Origin: Kineothrix sp. IPX-CK
Lineage (GTDB): Bacteria > Bacillota > Clostridia > Lachnospirales > Lachnospiraceae
DNA length: 64,000 bases
Reading direction: 5' to 3'
Assembly (NCBI RefSeq): GCF_039134705.1
Contig: NZ_CP146256.1
Location: 3,658,001-3,722,000 of the forward strand
Below the pieces are notes generated by a model. The model was given only the letters and a program-made list of their open reading frames with translations. It made no database searches and was not told the origin of the DNA. Made by a program: the position numbers and the translations under genes. This document shows, piece by piece, positions 29,126 to 37,482 of this stretch (its first letter is position 1; each line of letters starts with the position of its first letter).

Positions 29126-29887
29126 ATGTCCATACATGAAGAAATCCGGGATCAGCAAAAGAAACTGAAAGATATGACCTTTAAAGAAAAGCTCAGTTAT
29201 TTCTGGGATTATTACAAGGTTCACACAATTGTAACCCTTGTCGTAGTCATTGTCGGGGGTGTCTTTATCCATGATGCTGTAACTGCCAAAGACCATGCTT
29301 TTTCCGCCATTCTTCTCAACTCCTTCGGCAGCGACAGCCAGGAAATGCTTGAAACAGAATTCGCCGGGTATGCGAATATCGATTTAAATACGTACGACTG
29401 CTACATCGATACCGCTTCCACCCTATCCTACGACTCTATGTCCCAGATGGACCTCGCCGTCTCCCAAAAAATAACAGCTATGTCCCAGACTGACGGCCTC
29501 GATGTTCTCATCAGCGACACTGCCCCCTTCACAAACTTCGCGGAGGGAATGATGTTCGTCGACTTGCGCGAAGAACTGACCGCCGCGGAATACGAAAAAT
29601 ACGAGCCCTATTTCTTCTACATCGATGCCGCCGCTCTGGACTCCGACGATGAACTCGTCTATGACGAAAACGGAATGCCTGTAGTCACCGATGAATCCAT
29701 TGACCACTCGGATCCTTCCGCCATGGCAGACCCGATACCTGTAGGTATCTATCTCAAGGACTCACCCAAGCTGGCCGGGTATCAATGCTACGTTACCGAC
29801 GAAATTCCCCCTGTCCTGGGCTTCGTCTACTCCTCCGAGAAAAAAGAAAACTCCCACCTCTTTCTACAATACTTAATGGAAGAATAA
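29126..29887 (+). CDS. Single-pass membrane protein with large outer domain, function unknown
   Basis: This 253-residue protein has a charged cytoplasmic start, a helix at about 33-51 (VTLVVVIVGGVFIHDAV) and an acidic extracytoplasmic domain rich in Asp, Tyr and Ser. No family was recognised; similar proteins are frequent in Lachnospiraceae next to other hypothetical genes. GAGGAG precedes the ATG by six bases. It is monocistronic, with a strong promoter upstream and a hairpin directly after the stop. Confidence 0.75.
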   Translation: MSIHEEIRDQQKKLKDMTFKEKLSYFWDYYKVHTIVTLVVVIVGGVFIHDAVTAKDHAFSAILLNSFGSDSQEMLETEFAGYANIDLNTYDCYIDTASTLSYDSMSQMDLAVSQKITAMSQTDGLDVLISDTAPFTNFAEGMMFVDLREELTAAEYEKYEPYFFYIDAAALDSDDELVYDENGMPVVTDESIDHSDPSAMADPIPVGIYLKDSPKLAGYQCYVTDEIPPVLGFVYSSEKKENSHLFLQYLMEE

Positions 29888-29890
29888 TAT

Positions 29891-29926
29891 CCGGGGAAAG
29901 CAGACCACAAAATCTGCTTTCCCCGG
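29891..29926. terminator. Bidirectional terminator between convergent genes
   Basis: A 14-bp perfect GC-rich stem (CCGGGGAAAGCAGA with its complement) and an 8-base loop lies between the 29126 gene and the convergent aspartate kinase gene. T-tracts on both sides are short. Confidence 0.75.
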
Positions 29927-29947
29927 ACACTCTTTATGATATCTTTT

Positions 29948-31267
29948 TTACAGCTGCACTTCTACAAAAATATTATATATAGCCCGTATCGCGTTATCAA
30001 AATCCTCATCCGAAACTCCGATAATAATATTCAGCTCGCTGGACCCCTGATCGATCATTCTGACATTCACATTCGCATGTGCAAGTGCAGAGAATATCCT
30101 GCCCGCAGTTCCTCTCATTGATTTCATTCCCCGACCAACTACCGCAATCAAGGCCAGATCCGATTCGATATCGACCATATCCGGATCTGCCAGCCTATGA
30201 AGCGCCGATACCACCTTCTGCTCTTTATCCACGAACTCATCCTGATGGACGAATACCGTCATCGTATCGATTCCCGAAGGAACATGTTCAAAAGAAATCC
30301 CGTTATCCTCGAAAGCCTGCAAAACTTTCCTTCCGAAGCCAATTTGCGAGTTCATCATATCCTTCTCGATGTTAACCGCACAGAAGCCTTTCTTTCCCGC
30401 AATACCTGTAATTACGTATTTCGATTTCTGACAAGTGCTTTCCACAATCCAGGTTCCTTCATCGAGCGGTGCATTCGTATTACGGATATTGATCGGAATA
30501 CCTTCCTTTCTTACCGGGAAAATAGCATCTTCATGAAGAACGGTAGCTCCCATATAAGAAAGCTCTCGCAGCTCCCTGTAAGTAATCGTATCGATTCCGG
30601 GAGGCGCATCGATAATTCTCGGGTCTGCCACGAGGAATCCCGATACATCCGTCCAGTTCTCATATACATCCGCTTTTACCGCTCCCGCTACGATAGAGCC
30701 CGTAATGTCGGAGCCGCCTCTTGAAAACGTCTTTACCCGTCCGTCCTCATATGCCCCATAAAATCCCGGAATAACAGCTCTTTCCGTTTTCTTTAAGCGT
30801 TCTGATAAAATCTTTTTAGTTTTTTCTCCGTCAAATTCGCCGTTTTCACCAAAAAAAATCACCGTTGCCGCATCCACGAATTCATAGCCAAGATAAGCTG
30901 CCATGATGATGCCGTTCAAGTATTCACCTCTGGAAGCCGCATAGTTGTCGCCCGCCTTTTCCTTGAACTGCTTTTCGATTGTCTTGAACTCCTCCTCCAA
31001 AGACAAATCCAGTCCCAGTCCTTTAATAATTTCCTCGTAGCGCGCCTTTATCGCTTTAAGCTGAGCCTTGAAATCCTCCCCCGCCTCGGCAGCCGCATAG
31101 CAGGCATAGAGCATATCCGTCACCTTGGTGTCTTTGGAATTGCGTTTGCCGGGTGCGGACGGCACCACAAATTTCCGCTCTGCATCGGAACGGATGATAT
31201 CCCCTACCTTCATAAACTGCTCTGCACTGGCCAAAGAGCTTCCGCCAAACTTCACTACCTTCGTCAT
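29948..31267 (-). CDS. Aspartate kinase
   Basis: This 439-residue monofunctional aspartokinase phosphorylates aspartate to open the Lys/Thr/Met pathway. The N-terminal TKVVKFGGSSLASAEQF nucleotide site, the FSRGGSDITGS substrate loop and two C-terminal ACT domains (about 295-435; VNIEKDMMNSQIGF and VVGRGMKSMRGTAGRIF) are present. The ACT domains point to feedback by a pathway amino acid. The ATG at 31267 is preferred to an upstream frame start. It is the last gene of the threonine operon, 97 bases after the putative homoserine kinase, with a stem-loop in that gap. Confidence 0.95.
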   Translation of the reverse strand: MTKVVKFGGSSLASAEQFMKVGDIIRSDAERKFVVPSAPGKRNSKDTKVTDMLYACYAAAEAGEDFKAQLKAIKARYEEIIKGLGLDLSLEEEFKTIEKQFKEKAGDNYAASRGEYLNGIIMAAYLGYEFVDAATVIFFGENGEFDGEKTKKILSERLKKTERAVIPGFYGAYEDGRVKTFSRGGSDITGSIVAGAVKADVYENWTDVSGFLVADPRIIDAPPGIDTITYRELRELSYMGATVLHEDAIFPVRKEGIPINIRNTNAPLDEGTWIVESTCQKSKYVITGIAGKKGFCAVNIEKDMMNSQIGFGRKVLQAFEDNGISFEHVPSGIDTMTVFVHQDEFVDKEQKVVSALHRLADPDMVDIESDLALIAVVGRGMKSMRGTAGRIFSALAHANVNVRMIDQGSSELNIIIGVSDEDFDNAIRAIYNIFVEVQL

Positions 31268-31319
31268 AATTCTTTCTTCTCCTCGTTTCATGCTTATTAT
31301 AAAGCTCATATCTCATAAA

Positions 31320-31353
31320 TATCAGGATAAACCTATGTGCATTTATCCTGATA
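31320..31353 (-). promoter_or_regulatory. Stem-loop between two operon genes
   Basis: TATCAGGATAAA (31320-31331) pairs perfectly with TTTATCCTGATA (31342-31353) around a 10-base loop, in the gap before aspartate kinase. It lacks a T-tract, so it is more likely an mRNA processing or stability site than a terminator. Confidence 0.45.
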
Positions 31354-31364
31354 ATGTATTCTTT

Positions 31365-32567
31365 TTATTGCTCAAAGAGATGATTTATCAGCTCATGCCC
31401 TTTCGAGATATATATACCGCCGGCCTTCGCCTCCGCTTCATTATAATTCCAGTTCGAACTGCAGGGCCTCCTGCTGTCATAGAGCAGATAAGGCACACTG
31501 TCCGATGTATGAGTCCTTATGCGGACCGGAGTTGGATGATCCGGCAGCACCATAAGACGGTATTCGGTTCCTTCTTCGTCCAGTTTATGCGTCAGAGGCT
31601 TAAGCACTTTCTGATCCAAATATTCAATCGCCGTCACCTTACGCTCCGTGCTTCCCTGATGCCCCATTTCATCAGGCGCTTCAATATGGATATATACGAA
31701 ATCATAGCCGTCTTCAAGAACAGCCTTCAGCGCAGCCTGCGTCTTTCCCTCATAATTCGTATGTAACCCGCCGTTAGCTCCTTCCACAATGCTGACTCCC
31801 ATTCCTGCACCCACTGCAATTCCCTTGAGCAAATCCACAGCGGATACCATCATTCCTTTTTTCCCTGTCTTCTCCTCGAAGGAATCGAGCATAGGCTTCG
31901 TTCCGGCTCCCCAGAACCAGCAGCAATTAGCTGGATTCAACCCCTTCTTTTTTCTTTCTATATTAATAGGATGGTTTACCAGGATATGGTAGCTCTTCTC
32001 CATCATTTCACGCAGAACCGCATCCTCCGGCAAATACTTGCCAATGGCCTGAGTCAGCACATCGTGGGGAGGCGTCAGCTCCACCACTTCTCCTTTATCC
32101 CAAATCAGGCAATGCCTGTAGCTCGTTCCTACATAGAATTTATAAAAGTCCGTCTCCAGTTCCTTCCTTATGGCTTCCAGCAGAACCGCACAATCCTCGG
32201 TGCTTATTTCGCCGGAGCTATGGTCAATAATCGTTCTTTCTTCGAAGGGAATGTCCTCTTCCGATATCGTTACGATATTACACCTGAGCGCTATGTCCGT
32301 ATCCTTCATAGGAACGCCGATGCTTAAAGCTTCTAACGGCGACCTGCCCGAATAATAAATCTTCGGATCATAGCCAAGTACTGATAGGTTCGCCGTATCC
32401 GAGCCGGGGCTCATTCCCTCCGGTATCGTGTGTACCATTCCGATTTCCGATTTCTTACTGAGTCTGTCCATAACAGGCGTGTTCGCATAAGCCAACGGAG
32501 TCTTGTTTCCTAAAGATTCTATCGGCTCATCCGCCATACCGTCTCCCAGCACGATAATATATTTCAT
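31365..32567 (-). CDS. ApgM-like phosphomutase family protein, proposed homoserine kinase
   Basis: This 400-residue protein belongs to the 2,3-bisphosphoglycerate-independent phosphoglycerate mutase (archaeal ApgM) family of the alkaline phosphatase superfamily. It shows the N-terminal metal motif LGDGMADEP, the catalytic-Ser region SPGSDTANLSVLGYDP and the C-terminal metal-site stretch LPDHPTPVRIRTHTSDSVP. Members found between hom and other threonine genes have been proposed as non-orthologous homoserine kinases (TIGR02535 concept). That fits here, where homoserine dehydrogenase is directly upstream (46-base gap) and aspartate kinase downstream, with no GHMP-type thrB in the cluster. A glycolytic mutase role cannot be excluded from sequence. 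Confidence 0.85.
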   Translation of the reverse strand: MKYIIVLGDGMADEPIESLGNKTPLAYANTPVMDRLSKKSEIGMVHTIPEGMSPGSDTANLSVLGYDPKIYYSGRSPLEALSIGVPMKDTDIALRCNIVTISEEDIPFEERTIIDHSSGEISTEDCAVLLEAIRKELETDFYKFYVGTSYRHCLIWDKGEVVELTPPHDVLTQAIGKYLPEDAVLREMMEKSYHILVNHPINIERKKKGLNPANCCWFWGAGTKPMLDSFEEKTGKKGMMVSAVDLLKGIAVGAGMGVSIVEGANGGLHTNYEGKTQAALKAVLEDGYDFVYIHIEAPDEMGHQGSTERKVTAIEYLDQKVLKPLTHKLDEEGTEYRLMVLPDHPTPVRIRTHTSDSVPYLLYDSRRPCSSNWNYNEAEAKAGGIYISKGHELINHLFEQ

Positions 32568-32613
32568 TTCTAAATCCTCTTTTCTCTACGTATTGCGGCA
32601 AGCACTGTGCTTA

Positions 32614-33819
32614 TTAACTTTCTATGCGGATTCTGTTAAGCACAAAACCTAAATCTTCCGCTTTTCCCGCAAAATCTTTCTCCGTCATTTCGTCCGTAAC
32701 GAATGCAAACTCTCCTGCCACATCCGCTTCTATTGCCTCCACGGAGCCGAATATCTCCAGTGCCTTTTCTTCGAGCTCCGCTTTTGTACGGACGAAGAAC
32801 TTATGCTTCACCTGAGCTACATCCATAAGTTTCACATTTTCCGTATCCCAGAAGCACATAATGGTCTTACCCGCATGCCGTGCACAGTCCACAACGTCGG
32901 ATACCACCGCACTCGCCGTAGGAAGCTTGCCTGCGCCGCGTCCGTAATACATAGAATCCCCGAGCATATTGCCATGAACGAACACCGCATTGAACACGTC
33001 GTTTACACTGTAAAGGGGATGGCTTACCGGAATCATAAAGGGTGCCACCATCGCATAAAAATCACCGCTATTTTCCCTGCTGAGGGCCAATAGCTTAATA
33101 GAGCGCCCCATAGCCCTGGCATATACGAAGTCTGTCGCTGTTATTTTCGTAATGCCTTCCGTATATATATCTTCATATCTAACATTTTTTCCAGTCATTA
33201 AGGAAGATAAAATTGCAATTTTTCGGCATGCGTCATAGCCTTCTACATCCGCCTCGGGATTGCGCTCTGCATAACCCTTTTCCTGTGCCTCTTTTAATAC
33301 GTCTTTGAAATCAGCGCCCTCTGCCGCCATCTTAGAGAGGATATAGTTCGTCGTACCGTTTAAAATACCGGTAATGGCATCGATCTTCTCCGCCGTAAGG
33401 GAGTAATTCATCGGACGGATAATCGGAATACCTCCGCCGACGCTGGCTTCAAACAAATAATTGCAGTTGTTTTCTTTCGCCAGACGGATCAATTCCGGAC
33501 CGTGGTTCGCCACCAGCTCCTTGTTGGAAGTACATACGCTCTTACCGCTCGTAAGCGCCCTTTTGGAAAAAGTATATGCAGGCTCTATGCCTCCCATCGT
33601 CTCGCAGATAATGTTAACTTCCGGATCATTCAAAATAATATCTACGTCGTGTACAACTTTGTCTTCATAAGGATCTCCGGGAAAATCTCTAAGGTCAAGA
33701 ATATATTTGATGTTCAGTTCTTCTCCCGCTTTTTTGCTTATTTCCCCTTTATTTTTACCAATTACCTCTACAACCCCACTGCCTACCGTGCCATAGCCTA
33801 AAACCGCTACATTTATCAT
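32614..33819 (-). CDS. hom: Homoserine dehydrogenase
   Basis: This 401-residue enzyme reduces aspartate semialdehyde to homoserine. It has an N-terminal Rossmann motif (GYGTVGSGV, residues 8-16), the catalytic region GGGIPIIRP with GILNGTTNYIL, and AQEKGYAERNPEADVEGYDACRK with the catalytic Lys and Asp. A C-terminal ACT-like regulatory part of about 90 residues follows (LMDVAQVKHKFFVRTKAEL). It is slightly shorter than B. subtilis Hom. It lies 34 bases after the ACT-domain gene. Confidence 0.96.
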   Translation of the reverse strand: MINVAVLGYGTVGSGVVEVIGKNKGEISKKAGEELNIKYILDLRDFPGDPYEDKVVHDVDIILNDPEVNIICETMGGIEPAYTFSKRALTSGKSVCTSNKELVANHGPELIRLAKENNCNYLFEASVGGGIPIIRPMNYSLTAEKIDAITGILNGTTNYILSKMAAEGADFKDVLKEAQEKGYAERNPEADVEGYDACRKIAILSSLMTGKNVRYEDIYTEGITKITATDFVYARAMGRSIKLLALSRENSGDFYAMVAPFMIPVSHPLYSVNDVFNAVFVHGNMLGDSMYYGRGAGKLPTASAVVSDVVDCARHAGKTIMCFWDTENVKLMDVAQVKHKFFVRTKAELEEKALEIFGSVEAIEADVAGEFAFVTDEMTEKDFAGKAEDLGFVLNRIRIES

Positions 33820-33853
33820 ACAATTTCCTCCGCTCTGTCCTGTCTTCGGACTT

Positions 33854-34297
33854 TTATTCTTTCGCCAATACTTTCACGTAATGGACTCCTTGCTTTTTTT
33901 CAAGCGACTCCAGCATCTCCGATACATCGCCGGTTGCCGGAAGCACTTGTACGCTGATGCTTAAGGACGCCACCCCATTGATGGGAATGCTTTGATGAAT
34001 CGTAAGGATATTCGCCTTGAAATCCGCGATTACCTTCAGCACATCCGATAACAGTCCCGGTTCATCATCCATCTGAAACGTAAGCGTGATCGTCGTTCCC
34101 TGCGCATTGTCGTGGAACTGAAAGATATCGTCCTTATACTTATAGAATGAACTCCTGCTGATACCTACCTGCTCGGTAGCCTCATGCACACTCTGTGCCT
34201 TTCCGGTCTCCAAAAGACGTTTCGCTTCTACCACCTTCAGAAGCACTTCCGGGATTGCTTTCTTTTTAACAACAAAATACCCATTTGCCGTATCCAT
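33854..34297 (-). CDS. ACT domain-containing regulator (PheB-like)
   Basis: This 147-residue protein matches the YszB/PheB family. A short N-terminal helix-turn-helix-like part (about 18-50; ESVHEATEQVGISRSSFYKY-type sequence) is followed by an ACT domain (about 68-145) with the glycine of DEPGLLSDVL at the ligand site. Genes of this family sit just upstream of hom in many Firmicutes and are presumed amino-acid-responsive regulators. The ATG at 34297 is preferred over 34312, because AAAGG is properly spaced for it. It is the first gene of the hom, homoserine kinase, aspartate kinase operon. Confidence 0.88.
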   Translation of the reverse strand: MDTANGYFVVKKKAIPEVLLKVVEAKRLLETGKAQSVHEATEQVGISRSSFYKYKDDIFQFHDNAQGTTITLTFQMDDEPGLLSDVLKVIADFKANILTIHQSIPINGVASLSISVQVLPATGDVSEMLESLEKKQGVHYVKVLAKE

Positions 34298-34394
34298 ACA
34301 AACGCCTTTCATCCTTCGTTTCCAATCTCATGTCCGCCTTCCATGCACACTTGTATTTAAGTGTTTTTCTATCGCGGACACTTGTGTGTCGACG
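34298..34394 (-). promoter_or_regulatory. Structured leader of the threonine operon
   Basis: Between the predicted transcript start and the first gene, three stems can form: GACAC/GTGTC (34377-34390), GCGGACA/TGTCCGC (34374-34380 with 34331-34337) and ACACTT/AAGTGT (34347-34364). The first two share bases and exclude each other, as in a switching leader. No known riboswitch or T-box motif was recognised. Confidence 0.4.
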
Positions 34395-34400
34395 AAGGAT

Positions 34401-34429
34401 ATTGTAGCACATTACACAAAATAAGGCAA
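34401..34429 (-). promoter_or_regulatory. Promoter of the threonine operon
   Basis: On the minus strand TTGCCT (34424-34429) and TACAAT (34401-34406) are 17 bases apart. Confidence 0.65.
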
Positions 34430-34480
34430 TAAAAAATATGAACTTTTTCTAAAAATAAAGTCCAAATAAAGTAATAGAAA

Positions 34481-34512
34481 CCTGATGCCCCGGTATGTAC
34501 CGGGGCATCAGG
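34481..34512 (-). terminator. Terminator after dps
   Basis: A perfect 15-bp stem (CCTGATGCCCCGGTA with its complement) with a minimal loop is followed on the minus strand by TTTCTATTACTTT. It lies 15 bases past the dps stop. Confidence 0.85.
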
Positions 34513-34527
34513 CTTGCACTTATTTGC

Positions 34528-34968
34528 TTATGAAACATAGGATTCCAGCATCCACAATAACTTTTGGTATTCACCCAAATAATCATTAAACTGATCTGCC
34601 GTAACACCATCACCGGCTTCCTCTGCCAGCTTTACAATTTCCTGTGTATCGTTGATCCAATACCGGATATCTGTAATTAAGAGTCCGACCGTCTCATCGG
34701 ATGAAATAGGAGTATCACTGCGTTCTTTGATAGTCGCTATCTTCAGTGCCGATTGCATGTTTCCAACAGGGGCTTGTTCTAAAGCCAGCAGTCGTTCGGC
34801 AACACTGTCTATCACAGATGCTGTATGATTATAAAGCTCTTCCAGCTTAGAATGTAATGTAAAGAAACTACGACCTTTCACATACCAATGTAAATTTAAA
34901 AGTTTTATATAATTTACTTCCTGATTAGCCAGATACAAATTCATTTTTTCATATAATTTATTTGACAT
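34528..34968 (-). CDS. dps: Dps family ferritin-like protein
   Basis: This 146-residue protein has the length and helical pattern of Dps mini-ferritins, which oxidise and store iron and protect DNA in 12-subunit shells. The ferroxidase residues are visible as the His of NLHWYVKG and the His/Glu of TLHSKLEELYNHT, with a conserved Trp near residue 30. The ATG at 34968 stands seven bases after AAGGAGG; an ATG two codons earlier is too close to it. It follows sod by 41 bases and shares its promoter. Confidence 0.92.
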   Translation of the reverse strand: MSNKLYEKMNLYLANQEVNYIKLLNLHWYVKGRSFFTLHSKLEELYNHTASVIDSVAERLLALEQAPVGNMQSALKIATIKERSDTPISSDETVGLLITDIRYWINDTQEIVKLAEEAGDGVTADQFNDYLGEYQKLLWMLESYVS

Positions 34969-35009
34969 ATTCATACCTCCTTAGGTTTTAATGTTTTACA
35001 CAAACTGTT

Positions 35010-35630
35010 CTAGATATTTCTTGCACGTTTATAATATTCCGCTACACTCTTCCAATCAATAACATTAAAATACTCTTTTACATAATCAGCCCTTACATTC
35101 TTATATTTCAGATAATAAGCATGCTCCCAGACATCAATTCCCAAAATAGGAATGTGATTGCTTCCTTCGATTATCGGATTATCCTGGTTCGGGCTGGCGG
35201 AAAGCTTCAGCTCACCATTTGGTCCTGCAGATAACCATGCCCATCCGGAGCCGAATTGACCTAATGCAAGAGCCGTCAGCTTTTCTTTGAATAGAGAGAA
35301 ATTCTCAAAATTGTCAGCTATCGCTTCGGCTAAATCGCCTTCAGGCTCTCCTCCTCCGTTAGGACTCATCGTTGAAAAATATAAATTATGATTATAAAAG
35401 CCGCCGCCATTATTGCGGATTGCAGTACGCAGCTTATCATCGCCGATCTGCCCGAGAGAAGCAAGCAGCGTCTCTATGCTTTTATTTTCAATGCCTGCTT
35501 TTTCAACAGCATCATTGAGATTTTTCGTATATGCTGCATGGTGTTTGGAATAATGCGTTTCCATGGTCAGCGTATCAATATAAGGTTCCAAAGAATTAAA
35601 ATCATAAGTTAATTCGTATTGTTTATACAT
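35010..35630 (-). CDS. sod: Fe/Mn superoxide dismutase
   Basis: This 206-residue enzyme dismutates superoxide to peroxide and oxygen. Metal ligands are H26 (in ETHYSKHHAAY), the His of GGGFYNHNLYF, and the Asp and His of DVWEHAYYLKYKN. The order and spacing are standard; metal choice between Fe and Mn cannot be decided by eye. GGAGG lies seven bases before the ATG. With dps downstream it forms an oxidative-stress operon controlled by a promoter carrying a perfect palindrome at the transcript start. Confidence 0.95.
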   Translation of the reverse strand: MYKQYELTYDFNSLEPYIDTLTMETHYSKHHAAYTKNLNDAVEKAGIENKSIETLLASLGQIGDDKLRTAIRNNGGGFYNHNLYFSTMSPNGGGEPEGDLAEAIADNFENFSLFKEKLTALALGQFGSGWAWLSAGPNGELKLSASPNQDNPIIEGSNHIPILGIDVWEHAYYLKYKNVRADYVKEYFNVIDWKSVAEYYKRARNI

Positions 35631-35675
35631 AAGTTACCTCCTTTATAATTTACATACTAATAATTAATAATGCAC

Positions 35676-35695
35676 AAGTTAGTTATAACTAACTT
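35676..35695. promoter_or_regulatory. Perfect 20-bp palindromic operator before sod
   Basis: AAGTTAGTTA followed by TAACTAACTT is a perfect inverted repeat with no spacer. It begins directly after the -10 box of the sod promoter, covering the expected transcript start, so a bound protein would repress. The regulator is unknown; MarR, HxlR or Fur/PerR-type proteins are candidates. Confidence 0.6.
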
Positions 35696-35696
35696 C

Positions 35697-35725
35697 ATTA
35701 TATCAAAAAATGTCCTATATATCAA
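35697..35725 (-). promoter_or_regulatory. Promoter of sod-dps
   Basis: On the minus strand TTGATA (35720-35725) and a consensus TATAAT (35697-35702) are separated by 17 bases. Confidence 0.75.
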
Positions 35726-35750
35726 TACTAAATTGATATATTTGATCGCG

Positions 35751-35773
35751 GTGTGAACGGAGTGAACAGTAAC
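35751..35773 (-). repeat. Palindromic intergenic repeat, copy 3
   Basis: Reading the minus strand, the 19-base core GTTACTGTTCACTCCGTTC is followed by ACAC; the right arm is incomplete (ACCGCG instead of AGTAAC). It lies 15 bases past the flavodiiron protein stop codon. Confidence 0.65.
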
Positions 35774-35788
35774 ATATATATTGCCGGC

Positions 35789-37015
35789 TTATGCAGACTC
35801 CACATCCACACATAAAACTGATGATGAAATTAATTCTGCCAAGTTCTCCAGCGCAGAATACTGCTCTTTTTTAAGTGCAGATCTTATTTCGAAGACATCG
35901 CCGATAAGCCTCATGTCCTTCATTTCAGACAGCATACCTGCCATGGCTTTGCCTGCTGCCGGCGCCCACGAACCGTTGCCCAGAACGCTGACATCTCTGT
36001 TTTGCAGATTTAAGGCGGCCAAATCCTTAATCACATTTTCCATAGCTCCATAAAGCTTCAGGTTATAGGTGGGCGATGCGAACACCAGATGACTGAAACG
36101 GAACGCATCGGCTACGATCGTAGAAAAATGTGTCTTGGACACGTCGTAAATCCTTATATTTTTGACACCGTTCCCTGCGAGAAAATTCGCCAGCAGCCTT
36201 ACCGCATTTTCGGTATTGCCATACATGGAAGCATACGTCAGCAATACGCCTCTTTCCTCCGGCCGGTAAGAACTCCAAACAGCATATTTATCCAGCAGCT
36301 TTCTCATCTGCGCTCCGCGCAGTACAGGTCCATGCAGCGGACAGATCATTTGAATGTCCAAATCTGCCGTTTTCTTCATCGCGGCCTGTACCTGCACTCC
36401 GTACTTACCGACAATATTTGTATAATATCTTCTCGCTTCACTTAAATAGACTTCCTCATAATCGGTTTCATCGCTGAACAGATTTCCTGTATATCCGCCG
36501 AAGGTGCCGAAGGCATCCGCCGAAAAAAGCATCTTGTCATAAGCATCATAGGTAAACATGACTTCCGGCCAATGAACCATCGGAGCAAAGATAAAACGAA
36601 GAGTATGTACACCCAGTGTAAGGCTGTCTCCATCCTTGACTTCCAGTGTACGTCCCTCTATATCTATATCATAAAACTGTTGTATCATTTGAAATGTTTT
36701 TTTATTGCCTACAATCTGAGCCTCAGGAAACAAGCGGCAAATTTCATCTATATTAGCACAATGGTCGGGTTCCATATGATTTACGATAAGATAATTAAGC
36801 GTCCGGCCGTCCAATGCCGCCTTTATATTTTCAATAAACTGTCTTCCTACCGATTCATCTACCGTATCAATCAGCGCCGTTTTCTCATCCGATATAAGAA
36901 AAGAATTGTAGCTCACTCCGTTTTCCAGCGGAAACATATTTTCAAACAAAGCCAGACGTACATCACCGCCGCCTACCCATATTGTGTCCTGTGTAATATT
37001 TCTTACCACTTCCAT
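35789..37015 (-). CDS. Flavodiiron protein (FprA family A-type flavoprotein)
   Basis: This 408-residue protein has an N-terminal metallo-beta-lactamase-like diiron domain and a C-terminal flavodoxin domain. Diiron ligands are seen in NHMEPDHCANI (H, E, D and H), APMVHWPEVMFTYD, SADAFGTFGG and CPLHGPVLR. The FMN-binding loop is YASMYGNTENAVRLL. Such enzymes reduce oxygen to water or nitric oxide to nitrous oxide in anaerobes, taking electrons from rubredoxin or NADH-dependent partners; no rubredoxin domain is fused. The ATG at 37015 has AAGGAG upstream; a 30-residue longer frame is rejected because it overlaps sufU. It follows sufU by 38 bases, so it is likely the last gene of the suf operon. 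Confidence 0.92.
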   Translation of the reverse strand: MEVVRNITQDTIWVGGGDVRLALFENMFPLENGVSYNSFLISDEKTALIDTVDESVGRQFIENIKAALDGRTLNYLIVNHMEPDHCANIDEICRLFPEAQIVGNKKTFQMIQQFYDIDIEGRTLEVKDGDSLTLGVHTLRFIFAPMVHWPEVMFTYDAYDKMLFSADAFGTFGGYTGNLFSDETDYEEVYLSEARRYYTNIVGKYGVQVQAAMKKTADLDIQMICPLHGPVLRGAQMRKLLDKYAVWSSYRPEERGVLLTYASMYGNTENAVRLLANFLAGNGVKNIRIYDVSKTHFSTIVADAFRFSHLVFASPTYNLKLYGAMENVIKDLAALNLQNRDVSVLGNGSWAPAAGKAMAGMLSEMKDMRLIGDVFEIRSALKKEQYSALENLAELISSSVLCVDVESA

Positions 37016-37053
37016 TTTCTGTAATCTCCTTCTGTAGGTTTTATCGCATATTG

Positions 37054-37482
37054 TCAAATATTGTCCAATACTTTTAACAGAGTATGCCATGGCATAGTGG
37101 CACATTTCACCCGTGCCGGCATATCGGAAATGTTCTGTAACGCAGCCGCATCTTCCAGCTCCTGCAATTCTTCGGGCAAAAGAGGCTGCCTAAGCGCCAT
37201 TTTTAGAAACAGCTCCGCCAGTCTCCTGGCGTCCTGGGCAGTTCTGCCGCGCACCAAATCTATCATGATTGAAACAGATGCTTGTGAGATCGCACATCCT
37301 ACTCCGGTAAAAGCTCCATTCTTTATTATACCATCCTCCACCTGTAGTTCAAGCTCTATTTCATCTCCGCAGCTGGGATTCCTGCCGGGCATCACAATAG
37401 TCGCATGCGGCAGATGCTTTTTATTATGGGCAGAAATGCTGTGTTCTTTTATTACCTCAGAATATAATTCACTAAGTTCCAT
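37054..37482 (-). CDS. sufU: SufU iron-sulfur assembly/sulfur-transfer protein
   Basis: This 142-residue protein has the SufU pattern: Cys and Asp of NPSCGDEIELEL, the Cys of GVGCAISQASVS and the Cys of ARVKCATMPW, which bind zinc and accept sulfur from SufS. The 18- to 21-residue insertion that separates SufU from IscU is present (RGRTAQDARRLAE region). The ATG at 37482 is preferred to a TTG two codons earlier, which is too close to AGAGG. It overlaps the end of sufS by 11 bases, and the flavodiiron gene follows. Confidence 0.93.
   Translation of the reverse strand: MELSELYSEVIKEHSISAHNKKHLPHATIVMPGRNPSCGDEIELELQVEDGIIKNGAFTGVGCAISQASVSIMIDLVRGRTAQDARRLAELFLKMALRQPLLPEELQELEDAAALQNISDMPARVKCATMPWHTLLKVLDNI

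Noticed and set aside
34311..34400. A 9-bp inverted repeat (ATCCTTCGT with ACGAAGGAT) spanning the threonine leader
   Set aside because: With the predicted transcript start near 34394 most of the 5' arm would not be transcribed, so it was not included as an RNA stem; it may be chance.
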